Origin: JBHGAV01 sp041946685
GTDB lineage: Bacteria; Acidobacteriota; Terriglobia; Bryobacterales; Bryobacteraceae
DNA length: 39,028 nt
Direction: 5' to 3'
NCBI GenBank assembly: GCA_041946685.1
Contig: JBHGAV010000041.1
Coordinates: forward strand, 1-39,028
The translations under genes and the position numbers were made by a program. Shown in pieces: positions 14,982 to 22,659 of this stretch; position 1 is the stretch's first letter; each line of letters begins with the position of its first letter. Below the pieces are notes generated by a model, which worked only from the letters and a program-made list of their open reading frames with translations, did not search any database and was not told where the DNA came from.

Positions 14982-15003
14982 GGCGGGGCACGCTCCGCCC
15001 TAC
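14978..15003. terminator. bidirectional palindrome containing both stop codons
   Basis: Perfect 9-bp arms, GTAGGGCGG (14978-14986) and CCGCCCTAC (14995-15003), with an 8-base loop. The TAG of the aldolase gene (14979-14981) and the TAG of the convergent DUF1080 gene (15002-15000) are both in the stem. There is no U tract, so it may act as a transcript-end hairpin rather than a classical terminator, and it could be a copy of a dispersed palindromic repeat. Confidence 0.5.
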
Positions 15004-15647
15004 GGCAGCACCTTCAGCTTCAGGTTGCGGAACTCGACGCGGAAACCCTCGGCCTCGAGGCCGATGTACCCCTTGAGCATCGTAGGGTCGTCCCACTCGT
15101 TGACGACCGCACCGTTCACCCAGAGCGTCAATTTGGGTCCCTCGGCTCGGACCTCGTATACATTCCACTCGCCGATGGGTTTCACGCGGTTCTCCTTCAT
15201 CTCGGAGCGCAGGTTGACCCGTTTCTTTGCGCCATCGACCATCGTGTCGCCGAGCAGGTACCCGCCTGGCTCGGTGGTCTGCGCCTGGTGCCACAGAACC
15301 CCATCGGCGCCGGTACGCACCAGGATCCCGCTGTTGTAACCCTTGCCGTTCGGAACCGGCGGGAAGCGCCATTCGGCATGAAAGATGAAATTGGCGAGTT
15401 CCTTGTCGTACCGGAAGAACTCGTGGCCCTTGTCGCCTTCGCAGAGAAGTATCCCGTTGGCCTGGTCCACCTTCCACTGCGACACCGGGTTCAACGGGTC
15501 GGTGGTCAGGAAAGGCACGCGAGTCCAGCCTTGCATCGACGGAGCCGGCATGATGTCAATCCAACCATTGGCGTCCGACTCCAGGGCGCTAGGGGTCTGG
15601 GCCCACAAGGCCAGCCCGAACAGCAGAACGCTAACTAATCGCTTCAT
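15000..15647 (-). CDS. secreted DUF1080 (3-keto-disaccharide hydrolase-like) protein
   Basis: 215 residues with a short signal peptide (MKRLVSVLLFGLALWAQ). The mature part is a concanavalin-like beta sandwich of the DUF1080 type: WKVDQANGILLCEG, FIFHAEWRFP, NSGILVRTG, GEWNVYEVRAEGPKLTLWVNG and YIGLEAEGFRVEFRNLKLK follow the family order. Members cleave 3-keto-glycosides or bind sugars in the periplasm. It overlaps the 3' end of fabD by 17 bases, with a GGGAGA ribosome site inside fabD, so its translation is coupled to fabD despite the unrelated function. Activity is inferred from the family only. Confidence 0.85.
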   Translation of the reverse strand: MKRLVSVLLFGLALWAQTPSALESDANGWIDIMPAPSMQGWTRVPFLTTDPLNPVSQWKVDQANGILLCEGDKGHEFFRYDKELANFIFHAEWRFPPVPNGKGYNSGILVRTGADGVLWHQAQTTEPGGYLLGDTMVDGAKKRVNLRSEMKENRVKPIGEWNVYEVRAEGPKLTLWVNGAVVNEWDDPTMLKGYIGLEAEGFRVEFRNLKLKVLP

Positions 15648-16563
15648 TGAGTTTCTCCCATTCCTCGGCTTCGCCGAACCGGAATCCTTTGACCGACGGT
15701 TCGATGCTGCGCAGCAAGCCCGTCAGCACTCCGCCGGGGCCTACCTCGACGAACCGTTCGACCCCTTGCCGAACCAGGTGCTGAATCGTCTCCGTCCAGC
15801 GGACCGGCCTGGGCACCTGCTCGAACAGCCCGGCGCGCGCTTCCGCGCCCGTGCGGACCTCCCGGGCCTGCCAGTTATTCACCAAGGGGCAGCCCAGATC
15901 GGCGAAGGACGTCTTCTCCAGGTCCACGGTCAGCCTCTCCTGCGCCGGCTTCATGAGCGAACAATGGAAGGGCGCGCTGACGGCCAGCAGTACCGCACGC
16001 CTTGCCCCCGCCGCTTTCGCCAGATCCACCGCCCGGCCGACGGCCGTGGCGTGGCCCGAGATGACCACCTGATCGGGCGAATTCAAGTTCGCGGCGGAAA
16101 CCACATCTCCCTGTGCGGCCTGACCCAGCACCTCGTCCAGCTTGGCCGGGGGAAGCTTGAGCAGCGCAGCCATCGCCCCCACACCCACCGGCACCGCCTC
16201 CTGCATGTACTGGCCGCGCTTGCGGACCAGCCGGAGCGCGTCCGTCAAGCTGAGGCTTCCGGCGGCGACCAGGGCCGAATACTCCCCCAGGCTGTGTCCG
16301 GCCACGTAGTCCGGCGAGAGGCCCTTTTCCCTCAAGACCGCCAGCGCCGCCGCCGATACAGTGAGCAGAGCCGGCTGCGTGTTCTGGGTCAGTTGGAGCT
16401 GTTCTTCCGGCCCTTCGAAGCAAAGCTTGGAAAGGGGGAAGCCCAGGCAATCGTCGGCCTGCTCGAACACTCGGCGAGCGGCCGCAAAGGCCCGGGCGAG
16501 GCTTCTTCCCATGCCCACGTACTGGGAACCCTGTCCGGGGAACTGAAAGGCGATTTTCACCAT
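15631..16563 (-). CDS. fabD: malonyl-CoA:ACP transacylase
   Basis: 310 residues, full length. The catalytic serine is S91 in GHSLGEYSALVAAG; the substrate-binding arginine is R116 in VRKRGQYMQ and the catalytic histidine H200 in SAPFHCSLM; FPGQGSQYVGMG at the N-terminus contributes the oxyanion glutamine. It transfers malonyl groups from CoA to acyl carrier protein for fatty acid synthesis. Unlike the usual fab clusters there is no acpP, fabH, fabG or fabF beside it; its partner is the overlapping DUF1080 gene. The ATG at 16563 lacks a clear ribosome site; TTGACG about 64 bases upstream could be a -35 element but no matching -10 was found. Confidence 0.94.
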   Translation of the reverse strand: MVKIAFQFPGQGSQYVGMGRSLARAFAAARRVFEQADDCLGFPLSKLCFEGPEEQLQLTQNTQPALLTVSAAALAVLREKGLSPDYVAGHSLGEYSALVAAGSLSLTDALRLVRKRGQYMQEAVPVGVGAMAALLKLPPAKLDEVLGQAAQGDVVSAANLNSPDQVVISGHATAVGRAVDLAKAAGARRAVLLAVSAPFHCSLMKPAQERLTVDLEKTSFADLGCPLVNNWQAREVRTGAEARAGLFEQVPRPVRWTETIQHLVRQGVERFVEVGPGGVLTGLLRSIEPSVKGFRFGEAEEWEKLNEAIS

Positions 16564-16668
16564 GCTTACAGTTCAGGGTACCAAGGATCGCCGCACTTTT
16601 CTGCAATCCTTTGCGCCGCCGTATGCGTCAAATTCATTGAAGCCCGGGTCAAGGAGAGGAGGCTTGGA

Positions 16669-16857
16669 ATGAAAAGCACGGCGGGCAGCAAGAAGACGTC
16701 CAGAAGCTCGGTCTACTGCCTCATCTGCACTCACACGGTCGAAGCCGACGTCGTGCCCGTTGGCCGAAGGGTGTTCGTGAGAGGCGGGCAGAAGTGCCCG
16801 CGTTGCTCGTCCTCGCTGGACGCCGCCTATGTGGTTGGCCAGCAGAGGGCCGCGTGA
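16669..16857 (+). CDS. small two-CxxC zinc-ribbon protein
   Basis: 62 residues, real despite its size: the ATG at 16669 has AAGGAGAGGAGG immediately upstream. A basic N-terminus (KSTAGSKKTSRSS) precedes two cysteine pairs, YCLIC (residues 17-20) and KCPRC (43-46), with a beta-rich segment between them, the pattern of a zinc ribbon. No family could be named; such small ribbons may bind nucleic acid or act as assembly factors, but nothing here decides. It is transcribed away from fabD and followed by a second zinc-ribbon gene after 67 bases. Confidence 0.78.
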   Translation: MKSTAGSKKTSRSSVYCLICTHTVEADVVPVGRRVFVRGGQKCPRCSSSLDAAYVVGQQRAA

Positions 16858-16888
16858 CGCCGGTTGTACAATTGGGGCGGACTTGGTT

Positions 16889-16894
16889 TATAGT
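16889..16894 (+). promoter_or_regulatory. -10 box for second zinc-ribbon gene
   Basis: TATAGT (five of six consensus bases); TGTACA 18 bases further upstream is a weak -35. The predicted start near 16901 would be seven bases before the leader ORF ATG at 16908. Confidence 0.45.
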
Positions 16895-16907
16895 TGTAGA
16901 CGAACCC

Positions 16908-16928
16908 ATGAACCAGAGGTCCGCATGA
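16908..16928 (+). CDS. six-codon leader ORF overlapping the zinc-ribbon start
   Basis: ATG at 16908 followed by five sense codons (MNQRSA) and TGA at 16926-16928. The TGA overlaps the ATG of the zinc-ribbon gene (16925) in the form ATGA, and the ribosome site AGAGG of that gene lies inside the leader ORF. It is too short to prove as coding, but the arrangement would permit translational coupling. Confidence 0.35.
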   Translation: MNQRSA

Positions 16929-17149
16929 GACGCAAGCCAGCGGTGAAGCCCGAGACTGTAGTGCCGCCGGATGTTCTGGACAGGGCGCGAAAGGCCTTCG
17001 AGCCGGAAGGCAGCCCCGCGCCTTCCCGGTGCGTCGTCTGCGGCTCCCCCTGTGCCCCCACCTCCACCGAGGGTTTATGCTGGGTGTGCCGCCGCCTGAA
17101 GATTAGCGCGTGGCGCGAAGGCGACCAGCAGATGCCTGCCCAGGAGTAG
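16925..17149 (+). CDS. small two-CxxC zinc-ribbon protein
   Basis: 74 residues starting at ATG 16925, five bases after AGAGG. The N-terminal half is charged and helical (VLDRARKAFEPEG); the second half carries CVVCGSPC and GLCWVCRR, giving paired CxxC motifs about 17 residues apart, a zinc ribbon that looks rather like those of transcription-associated or ribosome-associated small proteins. It is not obviously a paralogue of the preceding ribbon, since spacing and flanks differ. No function can be assigned. It ends 27 bases from the convergent receiver-kinase gene. Confidence 0.72.
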   Translation: MRRKPAVKPETVVPPDVLDRARKAFEPEGSPAPSRCVVCGSPCAPTSTEGLCWVCRRLKISAWREGDQQMPAQE

Positions 17150-17176
17150 GCTTCTCCTGCAAACCGGTGAGTCTTA

Positions 17177-18580
17177 TCAGTTCCTAGCAAGTGTATCAGC
17201 CGGAAAGACGGCCGGGATGTGCGCGCTGAAGGTGGAACCCTTGCCCGGTTCGCTGGAGACCGTGATGGAGCCTCCCATGAGCTGGCAGAGGCGCTGGCTG
17301 ATCGCCAGCCCCAGTCCGGTCCCGCTGTGCGCCCGCGCGATCGCGGGGTCCACCTGGGAGAAGGGCACGAAGAGCCTGTCGACCTGCTCCGGATGGATGC
17401 CGATCCCGGTGTCGTGAACGTGCCAGTGCGTCCACCCGCCGGCTTCGCCCGGCGAGCCCAGTACCTCCAGCGTGACGGTGCCGTTTTCGGTGAACTTGCA
17501 GGCATTTCCCAGAAGGTTCAGGAGCACCTGGCGCAGCCTGCCGCGGTCGGTGACGAGCTCCCTCTCGGCAAGCTCGCACTTGACCACCAGCCGGTTTCGG
17601 TTTTTCTTGGCCATGGGAGCCACTGTGGCGAGTGTGTCCTCGATCAACTGGCGCGGGTTGAATGATTCTACGTGAAGCTCCATCCGTCCGGCCTCAATCT
17701 TGGAGATGTCCAGTACGTCGTTGATCAGCATGAGAAGCTGCGTGCCTGCCGTGCGTATCTTGCCGAGATCGGACACCACCTCGGGCTGCCCCCTCGCTTC
17801 CGCATCCTCGGCCATCAGCTCGCTGTAGCCGATGATCGCGTTCAGCGGAGTCCGCAACTCGTGACTCATGCTGGCCAGGAAGGCGCTCTTTGCGCGGTTG
17901 GCCTCCTCCGCCTGCGTCTTGGCGATGCCGAGAGAACGGTTTGCCTCGCGCAGATCCGCGGTGCGCGCCGCGACCTCCTGTTCCAGGCGCGCCCTCTGCC
18001 TCTCCAACTCCAGGTTGGCCTTTTGAAGCTCGGCGGTGCGCTGCTCCACCATCCGGTTCAGCTCGTCCATCCGCATCCTGGCCTGGCGCGTCATGAGCCA
18101 CTTCCGCGTGAGCGAGTGGGCGAGTTGGACGGCCTCGATGTTGTCGAAAGGCTTCTTGAGGACCACCAGGTTGTCGGACGATCCCAGGCGCCTGAGGATA
18201 TCGCTCCACGAGTAGTCCGAGTGGGCGGTACAAATCACCACCTGCAAGTCCGGGTCGACCCCCCAGAGACGGGAGATGGTTTCAACGCCGTCCCATCCGG
18301 GCGGCATCCGCACGTCCACGAACGCCAGCGCGTAGGGCTGGCCCGCCGCGATCGACCGTTCGAGCATGGCCAGAGCCTCGTGCCCCTGATATGCCGAATC
18401 GAGCTCGAACTCCGAGATCGAGACCGGAGCCACATCGAACAAGAGGCGCTCGTCCTCCTGGAGCTCCGATCCCAACCGGACCTCGCCGACAAGTATCTTG
18501 CGCAGATCCTCGTGAATGGCGCGGTTGTCGTCCACGATAAGGATGCGGCGATTGGGTTCCCCGACGGCTCTTGATGTCAT
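17177..18580 (-). CDS. receiver-histidine kinase fusion (REC-HisKA-HATPase)
   Basis: 467 residues. The N-terminal receiver domain has the acidic pair D17/D18 (ILIVDDN), the phosphorylation site D89 (FVDVRMP), T118 and the lysine of LKKPFD (142-147); it contains an insertion of about 25 residues between the first helix and the next strand. A long coiled coil (about 160-228) links it to a HisKA domain with H240 in SMSHELRTPLN, and an ATPase domain with the N box (LLGNACKF), G1 (HDTGIGI) and G2 (GTGLGLAI). The receiver-first order means this kinase can itself be a phosphotransfer target. Its ATG overlaps the TGA of the membrane kinase gene (ATGA), so the two are translationally coupled. No DNA-binding domain is present. 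The start at 18580 is set by this overlap. Confidence 0.92.
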   Translation of the reverse strand: MTSRAVGEPNRRILIVDDNRAIHEDLRKILVGEVRLGSELQEDERLLFDVAPVSISEFELDSAYQGHEALAMLERSIAAGQPYALAFVDVRMPPGWDGVETISRLWGVDPDLQVVICTAHSDYSWSDILRRLGSSDNLVVLKKPFDNIEAVQLAHSLTRKWLMTRQARMRMDELNRMVEQRTAELQKANLELERQRARLEQEVAARTADLREANRSLGIAKTQAEEANRAKSAFLASMSHELRTPLNAIIGYSELMAEDAEARGQPEVVSDLGKIRTAGTQLLMLINDVLDISKIEAGRMELHVESFNPRQLIEDTLATVAPMAKKNRNRLVVKCELAERELVTDRGRLRQVLLNLLGNACKFTENGTVTLEVLGSPGEAGGWTHWHVHDTGIGIHPEQVDRLFVPFSQVDPAIARAHSGTGLGLAISQRLCQLMGGSITVSSEPGKGSTFSAHIPAVFPADTLARN

Positions 18581-20784
18581 GTGTGACTCTCTTGGCGAAC
18601 TCCGGCGGCGTTGGTGGCGGGCAGTTCCAGGATGAAGGTGGCCCCCCGTCCAGGCCCCTCGCTCTCCGCCCAAAGCGAGCCTCCCAACCCCCTGGCGGTC
18701 AGCGCTCCGGAGTGCAGTCCGAAGCCGTGGCCGTCCCTCCTGGTTGTGAATCCATGGGCGAAGACCCGCGTAAGCAGTTCAGGCTCCAGTCCCACCCCCG
18801 TGTCCTCGACTGCGATCCGGACTCGATCTTCACCGCTCCGGAACAGACGGAGCCGCACCCGGCGCTCCGGCGCCTGACTCTCTTTGATGGCTTGTTTGGC
18901 GTTCCGGAGTAGATTGAGCAGGACCTGAAGGATCGCGTGCTTGTCGGTGAACACCGGCGGAAGATCCTCGAAGTCCCTCTGCACCTGGATCCGGTGCCGG
19001 GCGAAGCTGTCCTCGACGATCCGGAGGGCATCCTCCATCAAGCCGGCCAGTGAGACCTCTTCAATCAGGCCGGAGACCTTGGCGTAGTTCTGTTGGGTCG
19101 CCACGATCTCCTTTATGTGAGAGACGTGCACCCGAAGTTGATCCAGTTCCTCCGACAGAATGCGACGGTTCTCCTGGAAGTGGCTCCCCAGCTTAGCCAG
19201 ATAGGGGAGCAGCCGCTCCCCCTTGGGATCCCTGGTGAGGAAGCCGTCGAGGTTGCCTGCGTGCTCCTGCAACAGACCAACGGCGGCCGCCAGGTTGTCC
19301 GCGCGCAACTTCTGGAGCCGCTCCGCGCACAGCGTGGCCGACACGTTGACGCTGTTCAGCACGTTGCCCACGTTGTGGAGCACTCCGGTGGCTACCTCGG
19401 CCATTCCCGACATGCGGGAGATCTCCACCAGGCGCTGCTGTGCTTCGGCCAACTGGGCATTGGCACGGTCCTTGGCGGCCACCAATTCTCGCAACTCTCT
19501 GGTCCGCTCCAGAACGCGTTGCTCCAGGGTCTGTTTCGCCTCCAGCAGCGCCAACTGTGCCCGTTGACGGGTGATCGCCGCCCCCAGCATATCCGCCGCC
19601 GCCCGGAAGCTGTCCTGCTCGGCTTCGCTCCACTCTCGCTCCACCAGTCTGTCGGAGAAGCCGAGAAAGCCCCAGTAGCTTTCTTCCACCTGCACCGGCA
19701 GCATGATCATGGACCTGACGGTTGAATCGAACATCTCCCGCCCAGACGGTGAAAGCTCCCCAAGGTGCGTTATCACCGGCTTCCCGCTTCGAAGCAGGTC
19801 CGCCCACTCGTCCAGACCCACGTCATAGGAGCGCAATCCCTGCCACTTCGGGTCGTCGATCGTCGGCGCGAATCCAGGGGCCACCCACTCGTAGCGCATG
19901 CTACTGGCTTGCCTTCCGTCCCCGGCGGGGTGGACCTCAAAGAGGAAGCCCCGGCTGACCCCGGCCGCCGCTCCGATCTTGCCCAGAACTTCCTGGATCA
20001 CCGTGCGCCAGTCCGGTGCTGTCAGGAATCGCTGCGCCGCGAACCGGACGCTTTCCAGGATGCGGTTGCGCTGCAGAATGGAATCAGCCATGGCGTTGAA
20101 GGAGCGCGCCAGGCTCGCCACCTCGTCTCCTCCCAGGGCCGAGGCCCTGGCCGAGAGGTTTCCGTGGGCCACCTCTTGCACCACCCCCTGGAGCTCGAGG
20201 ATGGGGCGGACCAGCCGCCTGGCGTACAGGACCGACACCAGCAGGCTCAGGCAGACACAGACAACCGTCAGCACTCCCGTACGCCGGTAGACCTCCCGGA
20301 CGCTTCGGTCGTAGGTTTCCAGCGAGAGACCGACATGGATCCAGCCCCACTGGAGGCCCGAGTAGTCGAACGGCCGCGCGAAATGGTATACCCGCCTGCC
20401 AATGCGCGGCACCACCTCGATCTTGCCGGTGGCAACTCGCTCCTCGGGCCGCCAGAAGGCTTCCAAGGTCCCGTAGCGCCATCCCCGGTGGTCCACCGCC
20501 ACCGCCAGACCGTCGTTCCTTGCGATCACCAGGAAGTCGATCGCCGGGTCGCCGGAGACCACCTGCAAGCACTGGTCCACCAGGCTGCTGAAGTCCTCTG
20601 AGATCGCCGCCCCCGCCGTGACGTCCCGCAAAGAGGAAGCCACTCCCTGAGCCCTCGATAGGAGCGCTTCCCGAAGCTCCTTCTTCTGCTGGGGGATGAT
20701 CGCCGTGACAAAAAGGCCGAGGGTCAGAAGCGCCACCAGCCACGTGAGACCTGAGATCCGGCCGGTGATGCTCCGCCAGTTCAC
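18577..20784 (-). CDS. membrane sensor histidine kinase with HAMP and GAF domains
   Basis: 735 residues. Two membrane helices (about 11-30 and 170-187) enclose a periplasmic sensor domain of about 140 residues. HAMP follows (about 188-240, RLVRPILELQG...DEVASLARSFNAMAD), then a GAF-type domain (about 245-405), a coiled coil, the dimerization helix with H470 in ATGVLHNVGNVLNS, and an ATPase domain with N628 (NLLRNAKQAI), EDTGVGL and GHGFGLH. The residue after the phospho-accepting histidine is N rather than the usual E or D. It starts at GTG overlapping the TGA of the upstream binding-protein gene and ends overlapping the receiver-kinase gene. Context suggests that the periplasmic binding proteins report to its sensor domain. 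Confidence 0.92.
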   Translation of the reverse strand: MNWRSITGRISGLTWLVALLTLGLFVTAIIPQQKKELREALLSRAQGVASSLRDVTAGAAISEDFSSLVDQCLQVVSGDPAIDFLVIARNDGLAVAVDHRGWRYGTLEAFWRPEERVATGKIEVVPRIGRRVYHFARPFDYSGLQWGWIHVGLSLETYDRSVREVYRRTGVLTVVCVCLSLLVSVLYARRLVRPILELQGVVQEVAHGNLSARASALGGDEVASLARSFNAMADSILQRNRILESVRFAAQRFLTAPDWRTVIQEVLGKIGAAAGVSRGFLFEVHPAGDGRQASSMRYEWVAPGFAPTIDDPKWQGLRSYDVGLDEWADLLRSGKPVITHLGELSPSGREMFDSTVRSMIMLPVQVEESYWGFLGFSDRLVEREWSEAEQDSFRAAADMLGAAITRQRAQLALLEAKQTLEQRVLERTRELRELVAAKDRANAQLAEAQQRLVEISRMSGMAEVATGVLHNVGNVLNSVNVSATLCAERLQKLRADNLAAAVGLLQEHAGNLDGFLTRDPKGERLLPYLAKLGSHFQENRRILSEELDQLRVHVSHIKEIVATQQNYAKVSGLIEEVSLAGLMEDALRIVEDSFARHRIQVQRDFEDLPPVFTDKHAILQVLLNLLRNAKQAIKESQAPERRVRLRLFRSGEDRVRIAVEDTGVGLEPELLTRVFAHGFTTRRDGHGFGLHSGALTARGLGGSLWAESEGPGRGATFILELPATNAAGVRQESHT

Positions 20785-21719
20785 TCGGGCCTCCTCAAGC
20801 TCCCCGTCCCCTCCCGGTTGCTGAGCCGCTCGGCGGTCTTCACCAGTGCGATGGTGGGGGCAAGTGAACTGGCGTCCCTGAGGCGGAAGCGGCCTCCCTG
20901 GAACAGCGCGATCAACTGCTGGCCGACCGGGCTGTCGGGCAGGCTCAGGAGCGCTTGGGCGAACCGCCTTCTGCGGTCCGGCGTGCTGTCCTTCTGGAAG
21001 GCCATCACAATTGGTACCAGCTTCGGTGACGTCTCAACGATGCAGAGCTGCCTCTGAAGCTGAGGATTCAGCTCGCACAGGGTTTCGTACATCCGGCGCG
21101 TAACCATGCATGCATCGGCTCGCCGGAAGAAGACGGGCAATACGACGCCCCTGGAAAGGTTGGTGTCCTGCGTGATAGCGGAAAGGAATCCTTCGATTCT
21201 GCCGGCCCCGAGTTCGTTTGCCAGAATCCGGAGCCAGGCTGGTGCCAGGCACATTGTCGGGTTTCCGTAGATCGTCAGCTTGCGTCCGCGGAGGTCCCGG
21301 AAGCTGCGAATGCCGCTCTCCTGGTGGGCGAGGATGAGGTACTCCTCCCCGCGGGTCGCGTAGACTTCGTCCAGGACAAGCAGGGACTGGTCCGCGTAGT
21401 CGGCCACCTGAAGATAGTCCAGGACCGTTGCGGCAAAGCCCTCCACCTCTCCCCGGCGGACAGCGTGCAGCAACTGCTCGCGGGTGACCAGAACCCCCCG
21501 CCGGAAGTCGATCCCCATACCCAATTGCTTCTCGACTGTGCCGGCCCACACCTTCAACGCGGCCCGGGCGTCGTTCTCATTGACGGAAACCATGAGGTTG
21601 ACCGAGACGACCATTCGGAAGGGCGGCGCAGCCGTCCCCGGCTCGCCCGTCTCCCCGGCTGCAAGGAGCAGCGCAGGCAGCGTGATGGTGAGGGCAGCCG
21701 GCCACGGGAAACGCCCCAT
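20781..21719 (-). CDS. PhnD-like periplasmic binding protein, paralogue 2
   Basis: 312 residues with a Sec signal peptide (ALTITLPALLLAAG). The type II periplasmic-binding fold is recognisable from SVNLMVSVNENDARAALKVWA, GEEYLILAHQESGIRSFRDLRG, and GVVLPVFFRRADACMVTRR; the PhnD/SsuA-like group is the closest I recognise. It shares many conserved blocks with the gene just upstream, including cysteines in MCLAPAW, ADAC and LCELN, so the two are tandem duplicates. The ATG has a perfect AGGAGGTGA ribosome site that lies in the 3' end of that gene, 3 bases after its stop. No permease or ATPase gene accompanies it, and its stop overlaps the kinase start, pointing to a sensory role. Confidence 0.85.
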   Translation of the reverse strand: MGRFPWPAALTITLPALLLAAGETGEPGTAAPPFRMVVSVNLMVSVNENDARAALKVWAGTVEKQLGMGIDFRRGVLVTREQLLHAVRRGEVEGFAATVLDYLQVADYADQSLLVLDEVYATRGEEYLILAHQESGIRSFRDLRGRKLTIYGNPTMCLAPAWLRILANELGAGRIEGFLSAITQDTNLSRGVVLPVFFRRADACMVTRRMYETLCELNPQLQRQLCIVETSPKLVPIVMAFQKDSTPDRRRRFAQALLSLPDSPVGQQLIALFQGGRFRLRDASSLAPTIALVKTAERLSNREGTGSLRRPE

Positions 21720-21722
21720 CGC

Positions 21723-22640
21723 TCACCTCCTAGCCTCGGCGCGGATCCGGTCCGCCGCGGCCAGCAGTTCGAGGGTGGTGCGCAGCACCGATGCGTCCCG
21801 TACCACCAGCCGTCCCGCCTGAAACAGCGTCAGGACCTGCTGGCCCGCCGGGCTGGTGTGCAGCCGCAAAACCGCGTCCAGAAATCCGTTCTGCCTTTTC
21901 GGAGGACAATCCCTGTGGAACGCCATCAGAATCGGCACCAGCGGCGGCGATGCCGCCATCATCCGGAGTTGCCTGCCAACCTGGTAATTCAACTCGCAGG
22001 CAGCATCGAAACTGCGCCGCGTGAGCAGACATGCGTCGACCTTCTGGAAGAAGACCGGCAGAATGACTCCCTTGGAGACCCTGGTTTCACTGGTTACGGC
22101 GCTGAAGTGCGCCTCGACGGCGCCCCAGCTCGGGGCCCCCAACGTCGCCTGAAGCCAGGCCGGCGCGAGGCAGGTAGCCGCCGCTTTGTGCAGCACCAGG
22201 CTGTGCCCTCGAAGCTCCTGGAGGCTGCCGATGCCGCTGGCGTCCCGCACAACGATGAGGTACTGCTCTCCCTTGCCGGCACGCTGTTCGTCAACGAGCA
22301 GCGTCGCCGGATTCAGGTATGCCGCCACACCGCGGTACTCCGGTACGGTGAGAGCGACTCCGTCTACCTGGCCGTCCCGGACTGCCTGGACCAACCGTTC
22401 GGGTGCCGCCAGGATCTCACGTTCCCAACCGACTGGCATCTGCGCCTGTGGCAGGATGCTCGCGGCCCAGACCTTGAGCGACGCGCGCAGGTCGTTCTCG
22501 TTGACCTCTCCCATCAACGACCTTGAGACCATGACCCGGAAGCCGGCGCCGTCCTCGCCCCTCGCTGACGGCGACGCCCACGCCGCCGCCCACAGCAGCG
22601 GCAGCCGCGCGGTGAACTGCCGTCTCGTGCTGCGACTCAT
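21723..22640 (-). CDS. PhnD-like periplasmic binding protein, paralogue 1
   Basis: 305 residues from the ATG at 22640, seven bases after GGAG; the frame is open 15 codons further upstream into the tolC-like gene, without a better site. The N-terminus, SRSTRRQFTARLPLLW, has the RRxF pattern of a Tat-type signal, unlike the Sec-type leader of its paralogue. The binding fold shows SRSLMGEVNENDLRASLKVWA, GEQYLIVVRDASGIGS, LRGHSLVLH and GVILPVFFQKVDACLLTRR. Ligand residues cannot be identified by eye; the blocks that differ between the two copies suggest different ligands. It lies 19 bases after the tolC-like stop. Confidence 0.84.
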   Translation of the reverse strand: MSRSTRRQFTARLPLLWAAAWASPSARGEDGAGFRVMVSRSLMGEVNENDLRASLKVWAASILPQAQMPVGWEREILAAPERLVQAVRDGQVDGVALTVPEYRGVAAYLNPATLLVDEQRAGKGEQYLIVVRDASGIGSLQELRGHSLVLHKAAATCLAPAWLQATLGAPSWGAVEAHFSAVTSETRVSKGVILPVFFQKVDACLLTRRSFDAACELNYQVGRQLRMMAASPPLVPILMAFHRDCPPKRQNGFLDAVLRLHTSPAGQQVLTLFQAGRLVVRDASVLRTTLELLAAADRIRAEARR

Positions 22641-22659
22641 CGCTCCACTCCGGTCGCCA

